Origin: Paraburkholderia phosphatilytica | GTDB taxonomy: Bacteria; Pseudomonadota; Gammaproteobacteria; Burkholderiales; Burkholderiaceae | Length of the DNA: 64,000 nt | Reading direction: 5' to 3' | Assembly: GCF_003443895.1 (NCBI RefSeq) | Contig: NZ_QQOA01000001.1 | Location: 186,001-250,000, forward strand | Shown here: positions 43,589 through 52,759 of the stretch, piece after piece | Position numbering within the stretch: position 1 is the stretch's first letter | Layout: each line of letters opens with the position of its first letter | Notes under the pieces: model-generated | What the model saw: the letters and a program-made list of their open reading frames with translations, nothing else | Database searches by the model: none | What the model was told of the DNA's origin: nothing | Made by a program: the position numbers and the translations under genes

Positions 43589-43626
43589 GCAAAGCGATAT
43601 ATGCAAGTCGCTCAGCCGGACATGCC

Positions 43627-44022
43627 TCACCCCCGCCGCGCAATCAAATCGATCTCGACGAGCGCATCGCGCGCGAGTCCCGTCACGCCGACGCAGGTAC
43701 GCGCGGGCAGCGGACGGTCACCGAAGTACGCACGATAGGTGGCATTCATCGCCGCGTAGTCGCGTTTGAATTCGGTGAGGAAGATCCGCACGCTGACCAC
43801 GTTGTCGAGCGTGAGACCCACGCCGCTCAGCACGATGACGAGATTGTCGAGCACGCGCGTGGTCTGCGCTTCGACGCCCTCGGGTAGCGGCGCGCTATCG
43901 TCGTCGGGCCAGGTGGGCATCTGCCCAGTGACGAACACCCAGCCGTCAACTTCGGCCGCGTGCGAAAACGGCGCGACCGGCGTGGGCGCACCAGGAACCA
44001 TCAGCATGGTAGGAAGCGACAT
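43627..44022 (-). CDS. RidA-family protein
   Basis: Protein of 131 residues of the RidA/YjgF/UK114 family, which hydrolyse reactive enamine/imine intermediates or act as other deaminases. The C-terminal signature region reads LPARTCVGVTGLARDALVEI, with the arginine expected in the active site. AGAGG precedes the ATG at 44022. It stands alone between higBA and the TPR glycosyltransferase gene. Confidence 0.92.
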   Translation of the reverse strand: MSLPTMLMVPGAPTPVAPFSHAAEVDGWVFVTGQMPTWPDDDSAPLPEGVEAQTTRVLDNLVIVLSGVGLTLDNVVSVRIFLTEFKRDYAAMNATYRAYFGDRPLPARTCVGVTGLARDALVEIDLIARRG

Positions 44023-44117
44023 TGCAGCACCTCTCGATGAATTCGTGAGCCGCCATTGTGCAGCGTCGACGCGCCGCGCGTATGTCCGTCAAAATTCGCG
44101 ATGCGTCCGCGAGAGAA

Positions 44118-45368
44118 TCAGCGCCCGCGCATCACATCGGCGAGCGTATCCCTCACCGATTCAATCACGCCCGGCCATCCGCCCTCACCTTGCCGGAACA
44201 GGTACATGTCCTTCGGATACCAGTGCGAGCCGGTGCCGGCGCGATGCCAGCGCCAGTCGACGCCCGTGCCCGGCAGCATCACCCAGCACGCAACGCCGAG
44301 CGCGCCGGCCAGATGCGCGATCGCGGTGTCCACGCAGATCACGAGATTCAGTTGCGCGACGACGGCCGCGGTATCGGCGAAGTCCTTCAAGTCACGGCCT
44401 AGCAAGGTGAGCGGCTGGGTCGCGCTACATGCTTCTGCCTCGGCTTCGACATCGCCCGTCTGCAGACTGACGAAGCTCACGCCGCCAACCGACCACAGCG
44501 GCTGAAGATCCGCGAAATGCCGTACGGATCGCGCCGCATCGTTTGCGTGATCCGGATTGCCCTTCCACACGAGCCCCACGCGCAAGCCTTGCGTCGGCAC
44601 GCGCGGCTGCCACGCAGCAAGCCGTTCGCGATACACGCCGACATAAGGGATCTTCGCCGGAATCGTGGCAAGCGTCGTGCCGACAAGCGCGGGCACGCTC
44701 ATCACCGATACCCAGTAGTCGTGCGCATGCAGCGCGCGCGGATCGTCGATCACCGTATCGATGCCTTCGACCGTGCGCAGCAGCGGCGCGAGCAGTGGAT
44801 CGCTGACCATCGAAACGCGCGCTGCGCCGCGCGCCTTCAGCACGGTGGCATAGCGCACGAACTGGATCGTGTCGCCGTAGCCCTGCTCCGGCAGCAGCAG
44901 AATACTTTTGCCACTCAGGTCTTCGCCGCGCCATGCGGGGAACGGCAGCTCGCCGTGCTCCTGAAACACCTGCGAACGCGCGTCGAAATACGGCCAGCCC
45001 TCCGCATAGCGGCCCGCCGAGAGCAGCAGCAAGCTGAGATTGAAACGCGCGACCGCAAAGGCAGCATCCAGATCGATCGCGCGACGATACTCCGCTTCGG
45101 CTTCGTCGAAACGATGCAGCGCTTCGAGCGCGCCTGCGAGATTGTTCCTGATCGCAGCCGTCGCCGGCACGACTTCCAGCGCGCGACGATAGTGCGCTTC
45201 CGCTTCGCTGAAACGTCCCGACGCGCGCAGCACGTTCGCGAGGTTGTTGTGTGCAACGCCGTCGCGATCGTCGTGCGCCAGCAGGCGGCGATAGCGCGCC
45301 TCCGCTTGCGCGGGATCATTCGTTTCAAAGGCGTCGGACGAACGCTCGGAGCGTGGCGGCAAGTTCAT
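44118..45368 (-). CDS. TPR-repeat glycosyltransferase (GT9/GT41-like)
   Basis: Protein of 416 residues. Three TPR units occupy about residues 15-120 (ALEVVPATAAIRNNLAGALE, then AIDLDAAFAVARFNLSLLLL). A glycosyltransferase domain follows with LLPEQGYGDTIQFVRYATVL and the C-terminal DTAIAHLAGALGVACWVMLP. The layout suggests transfer of a sugar to a protein or surface polymer, with TPRs for substrate contact. The ATG at 45368 is preferred; a GTG at 45410 is in frame and neither has a clear ribosome site. Confidence 0.88.
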   Translation of the reverse strand: MNLPPRSERSSDAFETNDPAQAEARYRRLLAHDDRDGVAHNNLANVLRASGRFSEAEAHYRRALEVVPATAAIRNNLAGALEALHRFDEAEAEYRRAIDLDAAFAVARFNLSLLLLSAGRYAEGWPYFDARSQVFQEHGELPFPAWRGEDLSGKSILLLPEQGYGDTIQFVRYATVLKARGAARVSMVSDPLLAPLLRTVEGIDTVIDDPRALHAHDYWVSVMSVPALVGTTLATIPAKIPYVGVYRERLAAWQPRVPTQGLRVGLVWKGNPDHANDAARSVRHFADLQPLWSVGGVSFVSLQTGDVEAEAEACSATQPLTLLGRDLKDFADTAAVVAQLNLVICVDTAIAHLAGALGVACWVMLPGTGVDWRWHRAGTGSHWYPKDMYLFRQGEGGWPGVIESVRDTLADVMRGR

Positions 45369-45463
45369 GAGCGGATTCAAAAGAAGCGGGAGAGGGTCGG
45401 CGGAACACACGCGCTTTCGCGATGGTAACGCGCCTGATCAACGTCGCCGGTCGAAAGCGCCAC

Positions 45464-45475
45464 CTATGCGCATAG
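45464..45475. promoter_or_regulatory. 12-bp palindrome upstream of TPR glycosyltransferase
   Basis: CTATGCGCATAG is a perfect palindrome in the divergent region, about 96 bp from the TPR glycosyltransferase start and 150 bp from the YciI gene. It may be a regulator site. Nothing identifies the protein. Confidence 0.3.
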
Positions 45476-45625
45476 ATCCAGCCGCATATCGTAGTGGTTT
45501 TCCCTGAAACTTCGAAGACGAACGACGATGGCGCTCACGAACCTCATTCGGCGATGTCGATTTCCCGTACGCTGATTCGTCGTGGTGTCAGAAGCACCCT
45601 GGAACCCACTCAAAGGAGCACGACG

Positions 45626-46066
45626 ATGCGCGTCATGGTGATGGTCAAAGCAACGAGCGAATCCGAAGCGGGCAAGATGCCCAGTCAGGAGCTGCTCACC
45701 GCAATGGGCAAGTTCAACGAGGAACTCGTGAAGGCAGGCGTGATGGTCGCGGGCGAAGGCCTGAAGCCGAGCGTCAATGGCAAACGCGTACGGTTTTCCG
45801 GCAGCCAGCGCACGGTGACGGACGGTCCGTTCGCGGAAACGAAAGAGCTCGTGGCCGGCTTCTGGCTGTGGCAGGTGAGCTCGATGGAAGAAGCGGTGGA
45901 ATGGGTCCGGCGCTGCCCGAACCCGATGCTGAGCGACTCGGACATCGAAATCCGTCCGCTCTTCGAAGCCGAAGACTTCGGCGCGGACTTCACGCCGGAA
46001 CTGCGCGAACAGGAAGAGCGGCTGCGCGCGGAAGCGGAAGCCAACGCCAAAACGAAGCGTTCGTAG
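45626..46066 (+). CDS. YciI-family (DGPF-domain) protein
   Basis: Small cytoplasmic protein of 146 residues with the dimeric alpha-beta barrel fold. It contains the family motif TDGPFAETKELVAGFWLWQV, where DGPF names the PhnB-like/YCII group. Homologues are often next to ECF sigma factors, but none is seen here. AAAGGAG precedes the ATG. The C-terminal 25 residues are charged and helical. Function unknown. Confidence 0.92.
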   Translation: MRVMVMVKATSESEAGKMPSQELLTAMGKFNEELVKAGVMVAGEGLKPSVNGKRVRFSGSQRTVTDGPFAETKELVAGFWLWQVSSMEEAVEWVRRCPNPMLSDSDIEIRPLFEAEDFGADFTPELREQEERLRAEAEANAKTKRS

Positions 46067-46086
46067 CAGGCGCCACGAACGCTGCT

Positions 46087-46119
46087 GCTTGCGGCACGCA
46101 CATCGAGCGTGCCGCAAGC
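46087..46119. terminator. Hairpin between convergent YciI and porin genes
   Basis: GCTTGCGGCACGC pairs perfectly with GCGTGCCGCAAGC (13 bp) around a 7-base loop. It lies between two convergent stop codons and probably ends both transcripts, although no U-run follows on either strand. Confidence 0.6.
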
Positions 46120-46126
46120 CGCCCGC

Positions 46127-47695
46127 TCAGTGATCCGTCAAACCGAGCATCTTGTCGAAGAACACGCTCGCCAGCACGCCGAACACGTAGCCGTTCTTCG
46201 GCGTGCCGGCATACGCCGGATTGCCCCACGTATTCGTGTTCCAGGTTCGCATCACATACGGGCTCAGCACGATGCTGCGCGTCACCGCGATGTTCGCATC
46301 GAGCCTCAGGCCCGTTTCCGTACGACCCACCGTATAGCCGGTGCCACCCGCGGCCAGGTTCTGCTGCTGCAGGTAGTCCTGCTCGTGCGGCGTGACAGTC
46401 ACCCAGTTGAAGCTGACCGAGTAGCTGTCATGCGGACGGCTGCGGAACGGCGCTTCGAGAATCAGGCCCGCGCTGCCCTGCATCGCGAGTCCGCGCGACG
46501 CGTGCGAATCGAAGCTCGACGTCACGGTGCCGAACACCGACAACGCGGTCGGATCGTCGATGCTGCTCTGGCCGCCATCCGGCCGGTACACCACCTGCCG
46601 GCCACCGAAGTACAGACCCGACGTGCCCTTGTGCGTCGCGGCCGTGAACGGATCGGTCTGCGTCGCCGTGTTGTAGTAGAGCATCAGCTCGTAACTCTTC
46701 GGATACGGATCGGTCTGGTAGGTCGTCCGGTACACGGCATTGGCGAGATACGTATTGCTGTCCGGCACGCTGTCGGTCCACTCCCAGCCGTTCGTGAACG
46801 GGAACGCCGGATTCGAGCGCCACACGCCCGCCTGCACCGAGATCGCAGGCGTGAAGTTGTAGCGCACGCGTCCACCCCAGTTCGAGTAGATCGGCGGATT
46901 CATGCCCGCGTTGTCCTGCAGGATCGCGCTCTGGCAACCGAAGCCCTGGTTGCACACCGGCGCCGCGAAGTACAGGCCCGGATTGCTCTTGCCGACCTCG
47001 AAGTCGAGACGATCGCCGAAGGCCTTCTGCTCCCACGTGAAAAGCGCGAGGTGCGAGACCTGCGGCACGTACGGGCCCGGCTGCCCCGCGAGAATGTCGC
47101 CGGCCTTCGTGCCCCACGCGAGATCGTTCGTGAACGGCACCCACAGCTGCTGGAAGTGGATCGTCGCGCCGTTGAAGCCCGCGATCTTCTGCAGATCGAA
47201 ATCGCCGCCCGCCGAGATGAAGGTCAGCGCTTCGTGATTGCCGGTCTGCTGGCCGACGTTCGGATTGCCGAGATACATCTGCACGAGGTTGAGCACGGGC
47301 GTGAAGCCCCACGCATTCAGCGTCGCACCGAGACCCGATAGCGGTCCTTGCCGTGGGCTCTCGGGCTGCGGCGGGGCCGCGTTGCCGACGTGCGAGACGC
47401 CCAGCTGATCGGTCGACGGAATGCCCTGCTGCACGGTCGGGCGATCGGTGGACGCCTGCTTCGTCGTCTTGTCGCCGCCCTGCTGCGCGGTCGTAGTGGT
47501 GGCAGCGCTCGTAGTGGTGGCAGCGGTCGTGCTTGCGACCTGGGTCGCGCTGGCGGGCGTTGCCGGAACCGCGGCCGTTTGCGCGGCGGCCGTGCCGCTC
47601 GCGAGCATCGCGGCAAACGCGATTACAGACAACCGCAGCACATGTGAATGGGGCCGCGCAAAACATCCGTTGAAGAGTCCAAACCTGACTGACAT
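46127..47695 (-). CDS. OprB-like carbohydrate porin
   Basis: Outer-membrane beta-barrel of 522 residues. A signal peptide ends in GTAAA near residue 37 and an Ala/Thr-rich stretch extends to about residue 95. The barrel part starts near LNAWGFTPVLNLVQMYLGNP, carries NWGGRVRYNFTPAISVQAGV and ends in a phenylalanine-containing strand, FGVLASVFFDKM. AGGAG precedes the ATG. It is the last of three leftward genes after the MFS and SDR genes and likely admits the substrate of the neighbouring catabolic operon. Confidence 0.88.
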   Translation of the reverse strand: MSVRFGLFNGCFARPHSHVLRLSVIAFAAMLASGTAAAQTAAVPATPASATQVASTTAATTTSAATTTTAQQGGDKTTKQASTDRPTVQQGIPSTDQLGVSHVGNAAPPQPESPRQGPLSGLGATLNAWGFTPVLNLVQMYLGNPNVGQQTGNHEALTFISAGGDFDLQKIAGFNGATIHFQQLWVPFTNDLAWGTKAGDILAGQPGPYVPQVSHLALFTWEQKAFGDRLDFEVGKSNPGLYFAAPVCNQGFGCQSAILQDNAGMNPPIYSNWGGRVRYNFTPAISVQAGVWRSNPAFPFTNGWEWTDSVPDSNTYLANAVYRTTYQTDPYPKSYELMLYYNTATQTDPFTAATHKGTSGLYFGGRQVVYRPDGGQSSIDDPTALSVFGTVTSSFDSHASRGLAMQGSAGLILEAPFRSRPHDSYSVSFNWVTVTPHEQDYLQQQNLAAGGTGYTVGRTETGLRLDANIAVTRSIVLSPYVMRTWNTNTWGNPAYAGTPKNGYVFGVLASVFFDKMLGLTDH

Positions 47696-47796
47696 CGTTA
47701 TCTCCTGTGGTTTTCGAAGGCAAAAGCTCGCCTGCCGCGCCTCGCTCGGGAGCGGTCGATTGGATGGAAAGGGAAACTGGAAAGAGCTGGGCGGCG

Positions 47797-48603
47797 CTAC
47801 CAGGCCGTCGCGCCGCCGTCTATCGCGAAGTCCGCGGCGGTGACCCAGCTCGACTCATCGGATGCGAGGAAGAGCGCGCACCACGCGACGTCCTCAGGCT
47901 GGCCGACGCGCTTGATCATCATCTTGCCGAGTGCGCGTTCAAGGAATTCCGGTTGCGCCTGCATATGCGCGCGTGTCGCCGAGGTTTCGACGAGCGCGGG
48001 CGAAATGCTGTTCGCGCGGATGCCGTGCGGCCCGCCCTCCATCGCGAGCTGTCGGGTCATCGCGAGCACACCGCCTTTGCCTGCGCAGTGTGCGATCGCG
48101 GGTGAACCTTCGAGCGCGACCGCGGCATTCGCCGACGCGAAGTTGATCACCGAGCCGCCGCCGCGCGCGATCAGCGCGGGCCATGCCGCCTTGCACAGCA
48201 GGAATACGATATCGAGCTCGCCGGTCAGCGTGCGGCGCCATTGCGTCTCGTAGTCCATCTCCTGCAGCCACGCGAACGCACCGAACGCCGCGGCGTTGAC
48301 GAGCACGTCGATACCGCCATGCCGTTCCACCGCGAATTCGACGACGCGTTGCGCGCCTTGCGGATCGGTCAGATCGCACGGATGCAGACTGTCGATTTCG
48401 AGCCCGCTGCCATGCGCACCGGAGACCGTGCGCGCCGCCGCGGCCGCATCGATATCGCAGCCGACGACCCGCGCACCCTGCGCCGCGAACAGCAGCGCGC
48501 ACGCGCGTCCGATGCCGCTGCCGATACCCGTGACGAGCGCGACCTTGCCGGCGAGACGGGTGCCCGTTTGGACCGGTTGCGCGTGCCTGAAGACTGGCGT
48601 CAT
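47797..48603 (-). CDS. SDR-family protein with His in place of catalytic Tyr
   Basis: SDR fold protein of 268 residues. The cofactor motif TGIGSGIG (25-32), LVNAAAFG and S157 (NFASAN) are present. The expected YxxxK reads H172-C-A-G-K176, so tyrosine is replaced by histidine. AAGGAG precedes the ATG at 48603. It sits between the MFS and porin genes, 20 bp after the MFS stop, and likely belongs to the LysR-controlled catabolic regulon. Whether it is an active dehydrogenase is open. Confidence 0.9.
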   Translation of the reverse strand: MTPVFRHAQPVQTGTRLAGKVALVTGIGSGIGRACALLFAAQGARVVGCDIDAAAAARTVSGAHGSGLEIDSLHPCDLTDPQGAQRVVEFAVERHGGIDVLVNAAAFGAFAWLQEMDYETQWRRTLTGELDIVFLLCKAAWPALIARGGGSVINFASANAAVALEGSPAIAHCAGKGGVLAMTRQLAMEGGPHGIRANSISPALVETSATRAHMQAQPEFLERALGKMMIKRVGQPEDVAWCALFLASDESSWVTAADFAIDGGATAW

Positions 48604-48622
48604 GACGAAGCTCCTTGCGCGC

Positions 48623-49864
48623 TCAGCTGAGCTTCACGCGGCGACCGGCGCTGAACGAAGCCGCGAAGGCAACCACGGCGAGCACGAGCAGCGCAACGCC
48701 CCAGCCTTCGACGACCGCGAAGCGCGAGCCCCACATGCCGACCATCGGCATCACGATCAGCGGGCTGCAGAAGTAGCCGATGAACTGCGTCGCCGTGAAC
48801 GCGCCGGTGCCCATGCCGCGCCGCGCGAAGGGCAGCGAACGCAGACCCCAGCTGACGAGCGCCGGCAGCACGATGCCGCAACCGAAGCCGTTGATCGCGC
48901 CGCCGAGCGTCAGCATCGTGACGTCCTGCGCGACGCCCATCGTCACGAAGCCGAGCCCGCAGATCAGCGTGCCGATCGCGAACTGCTTCGACACCGCGAA
49001 ACGCGTGGACAGGATCCAGCCGAACACCACCGTGCCGGCGATGATGCCCACGCTGTTCAGCGCGTAGGCCAGGCCGATCTCGCCCGTCGAATGCGTGCCG
49101 AGCGCGACCACCATGAACGACAGATGCACCGGCACCACCATGAACACGAGACCCACACCGAACGCGACCGCGCAGATCACCGCGAGCAGCCACGGGTTGA
49201 ACGCGGGTTCGTCGGCGCTGCGCACCGGCGCGTCGATCGATGCCGATGCACCGCCGCTGCTGCGGGTATCCCAGATGAAGAACTGTACGAGCGGCGCGAG
49301 CAGCAGCGGCAGCGCGTAAGCAGCGAACGGCGCGCGCCAGCCGTAGGCGCCGAGCACGCCGCCCATCAGGTTGAACACGAACGCCGAGGTCGACGCCACC
49401 GTCACCTGCAGCGACGCATAGCGGTCGCGTTGCGCGCCGCTGAAGTAGTCGCCGATGAACGACGTGCTGACCGTCATCGCGGCCGCTTCGGCAAGCCCGA
49501 CGAGCGCGCGGCTCGCGAGAATCGCGTGGATCGAATCGAGATAGAGCGGCGCGGTGCCTGCCACCGAATACAGCACGAGCGCGGCCACCAGCACGCGCTT
49601 GCGGCCGATGCGGTCGCTCACCGCGCCGATCGCCATCGCCAGCACGCCGAGCACCAGCATCGGCATCGTCACGACGACCGGCACCAGCGTCTCGATGCCC
49701 GGCACGTTCGCGAAGTACCGTTGCATCGCGGGCAGCACAGGGCCGATCACGGTCGGCGCGAGCGTGCCGCAGATCACGGTGCTGAGCAGGATCAACGCGT
49801 GGAAGAAATTGGCCTGCCGGGAAACCGGCGCGGCAGCGGTGCGCTCGATGTGCGCGTGCATCAT
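48623..49864 (-). CDS. MFS transporter of the catabolic locus
   Basis: Inner-membrane transporter of 413 residues with twelve predicted segments. Motif A-like GAVSDRIGRKRVLVAALVLY is in place. It is most likely the uptake or efflux system for the compound degraded by the operon at 51138-63212. GGAG precedes the ATG at 49864; the next codon is also ATG. It is followed at 20 bp by the SDR gene and then the porin gene. Confidence 0.92.
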   Translation of the reverse strand: MMHAHIERTAAAPVSRQANFFHALILLSTVICGTLAPTVIGPVLPAMQRYFANVPGIETLVPVVVTMPMLVLGVLAMAIGAVSDRIGRKRVLVAALVLYSVAGTAPLYLDSIHAILASRALVGLAEAAAMTVSTSFIGDYFSGAQRDRYASLQVTVASTSAFVFNLMGGVLGAYGWRAPFAAYALPLLLAPLVQFFIWDTRSSGGASASIDAPVRSADEPAFNPWLLAVICAVAFGVGLVFMVVPVHLSFMVVALGTHSTGEIGLAYALNSVGIIAGTVVFGWILSTRFAVSKQFAIGTLICGLGFVTMGVAQDVTMLTLGGAINGFGCGIVLPALVSWGLRSLPFARRGMGTGAFTATQFIGYFCSPLIVMPMVGMWGSRFAVVEGWGVALLVLAVVAFAASFSAGRRVKLS

Positions 49865-50042
49865 GGATCGTCTCCGTATGTTAGAGAGCGTGCCTTCATG
49901 CTCGCTGCGTTTGCCGCACTGCATGATGGACCGCTACTGTTTGTGTGAGACGAATGATTCCGGCAGACACCGTACGACACAATCAGATTGCGTTGAGGGG
50001 AACCTTTGAGCGCGTCAAATGAAGCGGCCGCATGCAACGGGT

Positions 50043-50975
50043 TTACGCGAGGCTGACCGCCGGCACATCCGAGCGCATCTGCGCCTGCTCCTGCAATACG
50101 CCGCGCAGCCACGCGTGCGCGGGGTCGCTGTTGTTGATCGCGTGCCACTGCATCACTTCGACGAGCGGCGGCAGCGTCATCGGCAACGGCAGCAGCCGTA
50201 AGGGAAGGTAACGCGCGTAGATCTGCGCGAGGCGCGTATGCACGGTTGCAATGCGCGTCGTGCCGATCACGAGCTGTGGCAGCGTGTTGAAGTTGGTGGT
50301 CGACACCTCGATCGAACGCGTGACGCCGAGGCTCGCCATCATGTTGCTTTCGAAACTGTCGCTGCGGCTGTCGCCGAAGGTCGCGGCCACATGGCCAAGC
50401 TGTTTGTATTCGGCCAGGCTCAGCGTATCGCCGACGAGCTTGTTGTCGGTCCACACCACGCAGGAATAGGTGTCCGCGAACAGCGTCTGCGTCGGGTGGT
50501 TCGGATTGGTCGACACGCTCGGGTAGATCACGAAATCCACTTCACCGCGCTCGAGGCGCTCGGGAACGTCGTCCGCCATGTTCGCGATGTGCAGCGTGAT
50601 GCCGGGCGCCTCGCGCTGCAGGCGCTGCACGACGTCGACCAGCAGCACCGTGGTCAGATAGTCCGATGCGCGGATCACGAAGTTGCGCTTCGCCTGCGCG
50701 GGGTCGAACTCGAGCCGCGTCACCACCGCCGACTGCACACGCAGCAGGATCTCCCGCACCGGCTGCGCGAGGCTGCGCCCGAGCGGCGTCAGCTCCATGC
50801 GCCGGCCCACCTGCATCAGGAGTTCGTCGCCGAAATAGTCGCGCAGGCGGCCGAGCGCGCTGCTCGTGGCCGACGCGCCGATGTGCAGCCGCTCGCTCGC
50901 CTTCGTCACGCTGCGCGTATCGAGCAGCGCATCGAGCGCGACCAGCAGATTCATGTCGAAGTGACCCAGTCTCAT
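50043..50975 (-). CDS. LysR-family regulator, NodD-like subgroup
   Basis: Regulator of 310 residues. The N-terminus MRLGHFDMNLLVALDALLDT and the HTH SVTKASERLHIGASATSSAL followed by DELLMQVGRRMELTPLG resemble the NodD/flavonoid-sensing branch of LysR proteins. It lies between the leftward MFS-SDR-porin genes and the rightward 12-gene catabolic operon, so it is the likely activator of both. A 6-bp inverted repeat with 17-bp spacing lies 32 bp upstream. The ATG at 50975 is preferred to a GTG at 50984. Confidence 0.92.
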   Translation of the reverse strand: MRLGHFDMNLLVALDALLDTRSVTKASERLHIGASATSSALGRLRDYFGDELLMQVGRRMELTPLGRSLAQPVREILLRVQSAVVTRLEFDPAQAKRNFVIRASDYLTTVLLVDVVQRLQREAPGITLHIANMADDVPERLERGEVDFVIYPSVSTNPNHPTQTLFADTYSCVVWTDNKLVGDTLSLAEYKQLGHVAATFGDSRSDSFESNMMASLGVTRSIEVSTTNFNTLPQLVIGTTRIATVHTRLAQIYARYLPLRLLPLPMTLPPLVEVMQWHAINNSDPAHAWLRGVLQEQAQMRSDVPAVSLA

Positions 50976-51007
50976 GGCCGGCACTATCGCGCCGATCGTT
51001 CGATGGG

Positions 51008-51036
51008 ATCAATGCGTGTTTCCACTAGGAATTGAT
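51008..51036. promoter_or_regulatory. Inverted repeat, candidate LysR binding site
   Basis: ATCAAT-N17-ATTGAT has perfect 6-bp arms. It lies 32 bp from the LysR start and 102 bp from the first gene of the catabolic operon, the usual place for a LysR recognition site serving a divergent promoter. TACATT at 51059-51064 could be the -10 box of the operon but has no well-placed -35 box, as is common for activated promoters. Confidence 0.5.
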
Positions 51037-51137
51037 GGTCTCGACAGATGAACCCCTCTACATTGGAGCCATGCGATCGAAACCGCGCCCGCCTTTGGGC
51101 GGATGCGCGGCAAAAACACTAGCTGGAGACACGCAAC

Positions 51138-51650
51138 ATGACGACCGCGCCGACGCTGCCCTCAAGCGCGTTGCAGGAAGACAGTCCGCCTGCCGCGACA
51201 CCCCGCGCCACGCCGGACGCCCCACTGCTTTCCGTGCTGCGCCCGCATCACTTCGGCATCAGCGTACCCGACCTCGACGCCGCGATCGACTGGTACGGCC
51301 GCATGCTCGGCTTCGCGCTCGAATCGACGATGACCATCGACAAGATCCCAGCGCGCATCGCGTTCGTGAAGCGCGACGGCTTTCGCATCGAAATTTTCGA
51401 AGTACCCGCCGCCGAGCCGCTGCCCGAAGCGCGCCGCGTGCCGAACCTCGATCTGCGCACGCACGGCAACAAACATATGTGCTTCGAAGTGCCCGACGTG
51501 CCCGCGGCCGTTGCCGCATTGCGCTCACGTGGCGCCGACATCGCGTTCGAACTGACGGTGGACGGCAACCCCACTGCCTTTATTCGCGACGTGTGCGGCA
51601 ACCTGATCGAACTGCTCGAACCCTTCGCTTCCGACCGGAACACCCGATGA
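51138..51650 (+). CDS. VOC-family protein, first gene of catabolic operon
   Basis: Single-module vicinal oxygen chelate protein of 170 residues. After a 36-residue flexible N-terminus, the fold runs from LRPHHFGISVPDLDAAIDWY to FIRDVCGNLIELLEPF, where H41 or H42 and the late Glu could bind a metal. The reaction may be an isomerase, epimerase or lyase. GGAG precedes the ATG. Its stop overlaps the SMP-30 gene start as ATGA, so the two are coupled. Confidence 0.9.
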   Translation: MTTAPTLPSSALQEDSPPAATPRATPDAPLLSVLRPHHFGISVPDLDAAIDWYGRMLGFALESTMTIDKIPARIAFVKRDGFRIEIFEVPAAEPLPEARRVPNLDLRTHGNKHMCFEVPDVPAAVAALRSRGADIAFELTVDGNPTAFIRDVCGNLIELLEPFASDRNTR

Positions 51651-52681
51651 CACCGAACCCGAATCCGCTGCGCGGCTGGCAGGTCGAGCGCAGCTCGATC
51701 CAGATGGTGGGCCGCGATCTGCTGCGCCCCGAATGCATTCTTGCGGAACCTGACGGCACGCTGTGGACCGCCGATGCGCGCGGCGGCGTGATGCGCATCA
51801 ACGCCGACGGCACGCAGACGTTGATCGCGCAGCAAAGCGAAGACAGCGCGCAAACTGCGCCCGCATCGAGCGACGCGCAACAGCTCGTGCTCGGCAAGAC
51901 GCTGCCCAACGGACTCGCGTTCGATCGCGACGGCAACATCGTGATTGCGAACTTCGGCACCGACGCGATCGAGCTGATGACGCGCGATGGCGCATCGCGC
52001 ACGCTGTACGACCGCATCGACGGCGAGCCGCTCGGCAAGACCAACTTCGTGCTGACCGATTCGAAGGGACGCATCTGGTTCACCGTGACCACGCGCCAGG
52101 TGCCGTGGACGCGCTCGATCAACGAGAAGACCGCGGACGGTTACGTTGGCCTGATCGACGGCAACGGCATTCGCATCGTCGCGGATGGGTTCGTCGGCAC
52201 GAACGAGATCCGGCTCGATGCGAACGAAGAATGGCTGTACGTGGTGGAAACCAACGCGCGCCATATTTCGCGGCTGCGCGTCGGCGCGGACGGCTCGCTT
52301 ACCGATCGCGAAATCTACGGCCCCAGCGATCTGGGCGGCTTCCCCGACGGCTTCGCGTTCGACGCGTACGGCAACCTGTGGATCACGCTGATCCTCACCG
52401 AGAAGCTGATCGCGCTCACGCCCGAAGGCGACGTGCTGACGCTGCTCGACGACGGCAACCCCGAAGCGATCGCTCGCTACGAAACGCACTACGCGAACGG
52501 CACGACGACGCCCGAGCTGATGGGCGCGTGCCGCGGCACGCTCGCGCCGATGATGGCGAGCCTCACGTTCGGCGGCGCGGACTTGCGCACGGTGTACCTG
52601 GGCAGCCTTGGCGGCACGACGCTCGCGAGCTTCCAGTCGCCCGTGCCCGGCCTGCCGCTCGCGCACTGGAAGCACGCGTAA
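51647..52681 (+). CDS. SMP-30/gluconolactonase-like protein
   Basis: Six-bladed beta-propeller lactonase of 344 residues. The metal-binding glutamate is expected in RPECILAEPDGTLWTADARG; later blades read TLPNGLAFDRDGN-like and DLGGFPDGFAFDAYGNLWIT. No signal peptide. It would open a lactone made from a sugar-like or oxidised ring intermediate. It overlaps the VOC gene upstream and is followed by the HisD-like gene after 78 bp. Confidence 0.91.
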   Translation: MTPNPNPLRGWQVERSSIQMVGRDLLRPECILAEPDGTLWTADARGGVMRINADGTQTLIAQQSEDSAQTAPASSDAQQLVLGKTLPNGLAFDRDGNIVIANFGTDAIELMTRDGASRTLYDRIDGEPLGKTNFVLTDSKGRIWFTVTTRQVPWTRSINEKTADGYVGLIDGNGIRIVADGFVGTNEIRLDANEEWLYVVETNARHISRLRVGADGSLTDREIYGPSDLGGFPDGFAFDAYGNLWITLILTEKLIALTPEGDVLTLLDDGNPEAIARYETHYANGTTTPELMGACRGTLAPMMASLTFGGADLRTVYLGSLGGTTLASFQSPVPGLPLAHWKHA

Positions 52682-52759
52682 GCCTCGCGCTCGCGGACGA
52701 CAGCAACGAATCGCGCGGCTTGTGCCGCCCCCACTCTTCCTACTGATTGGATTACCGAC

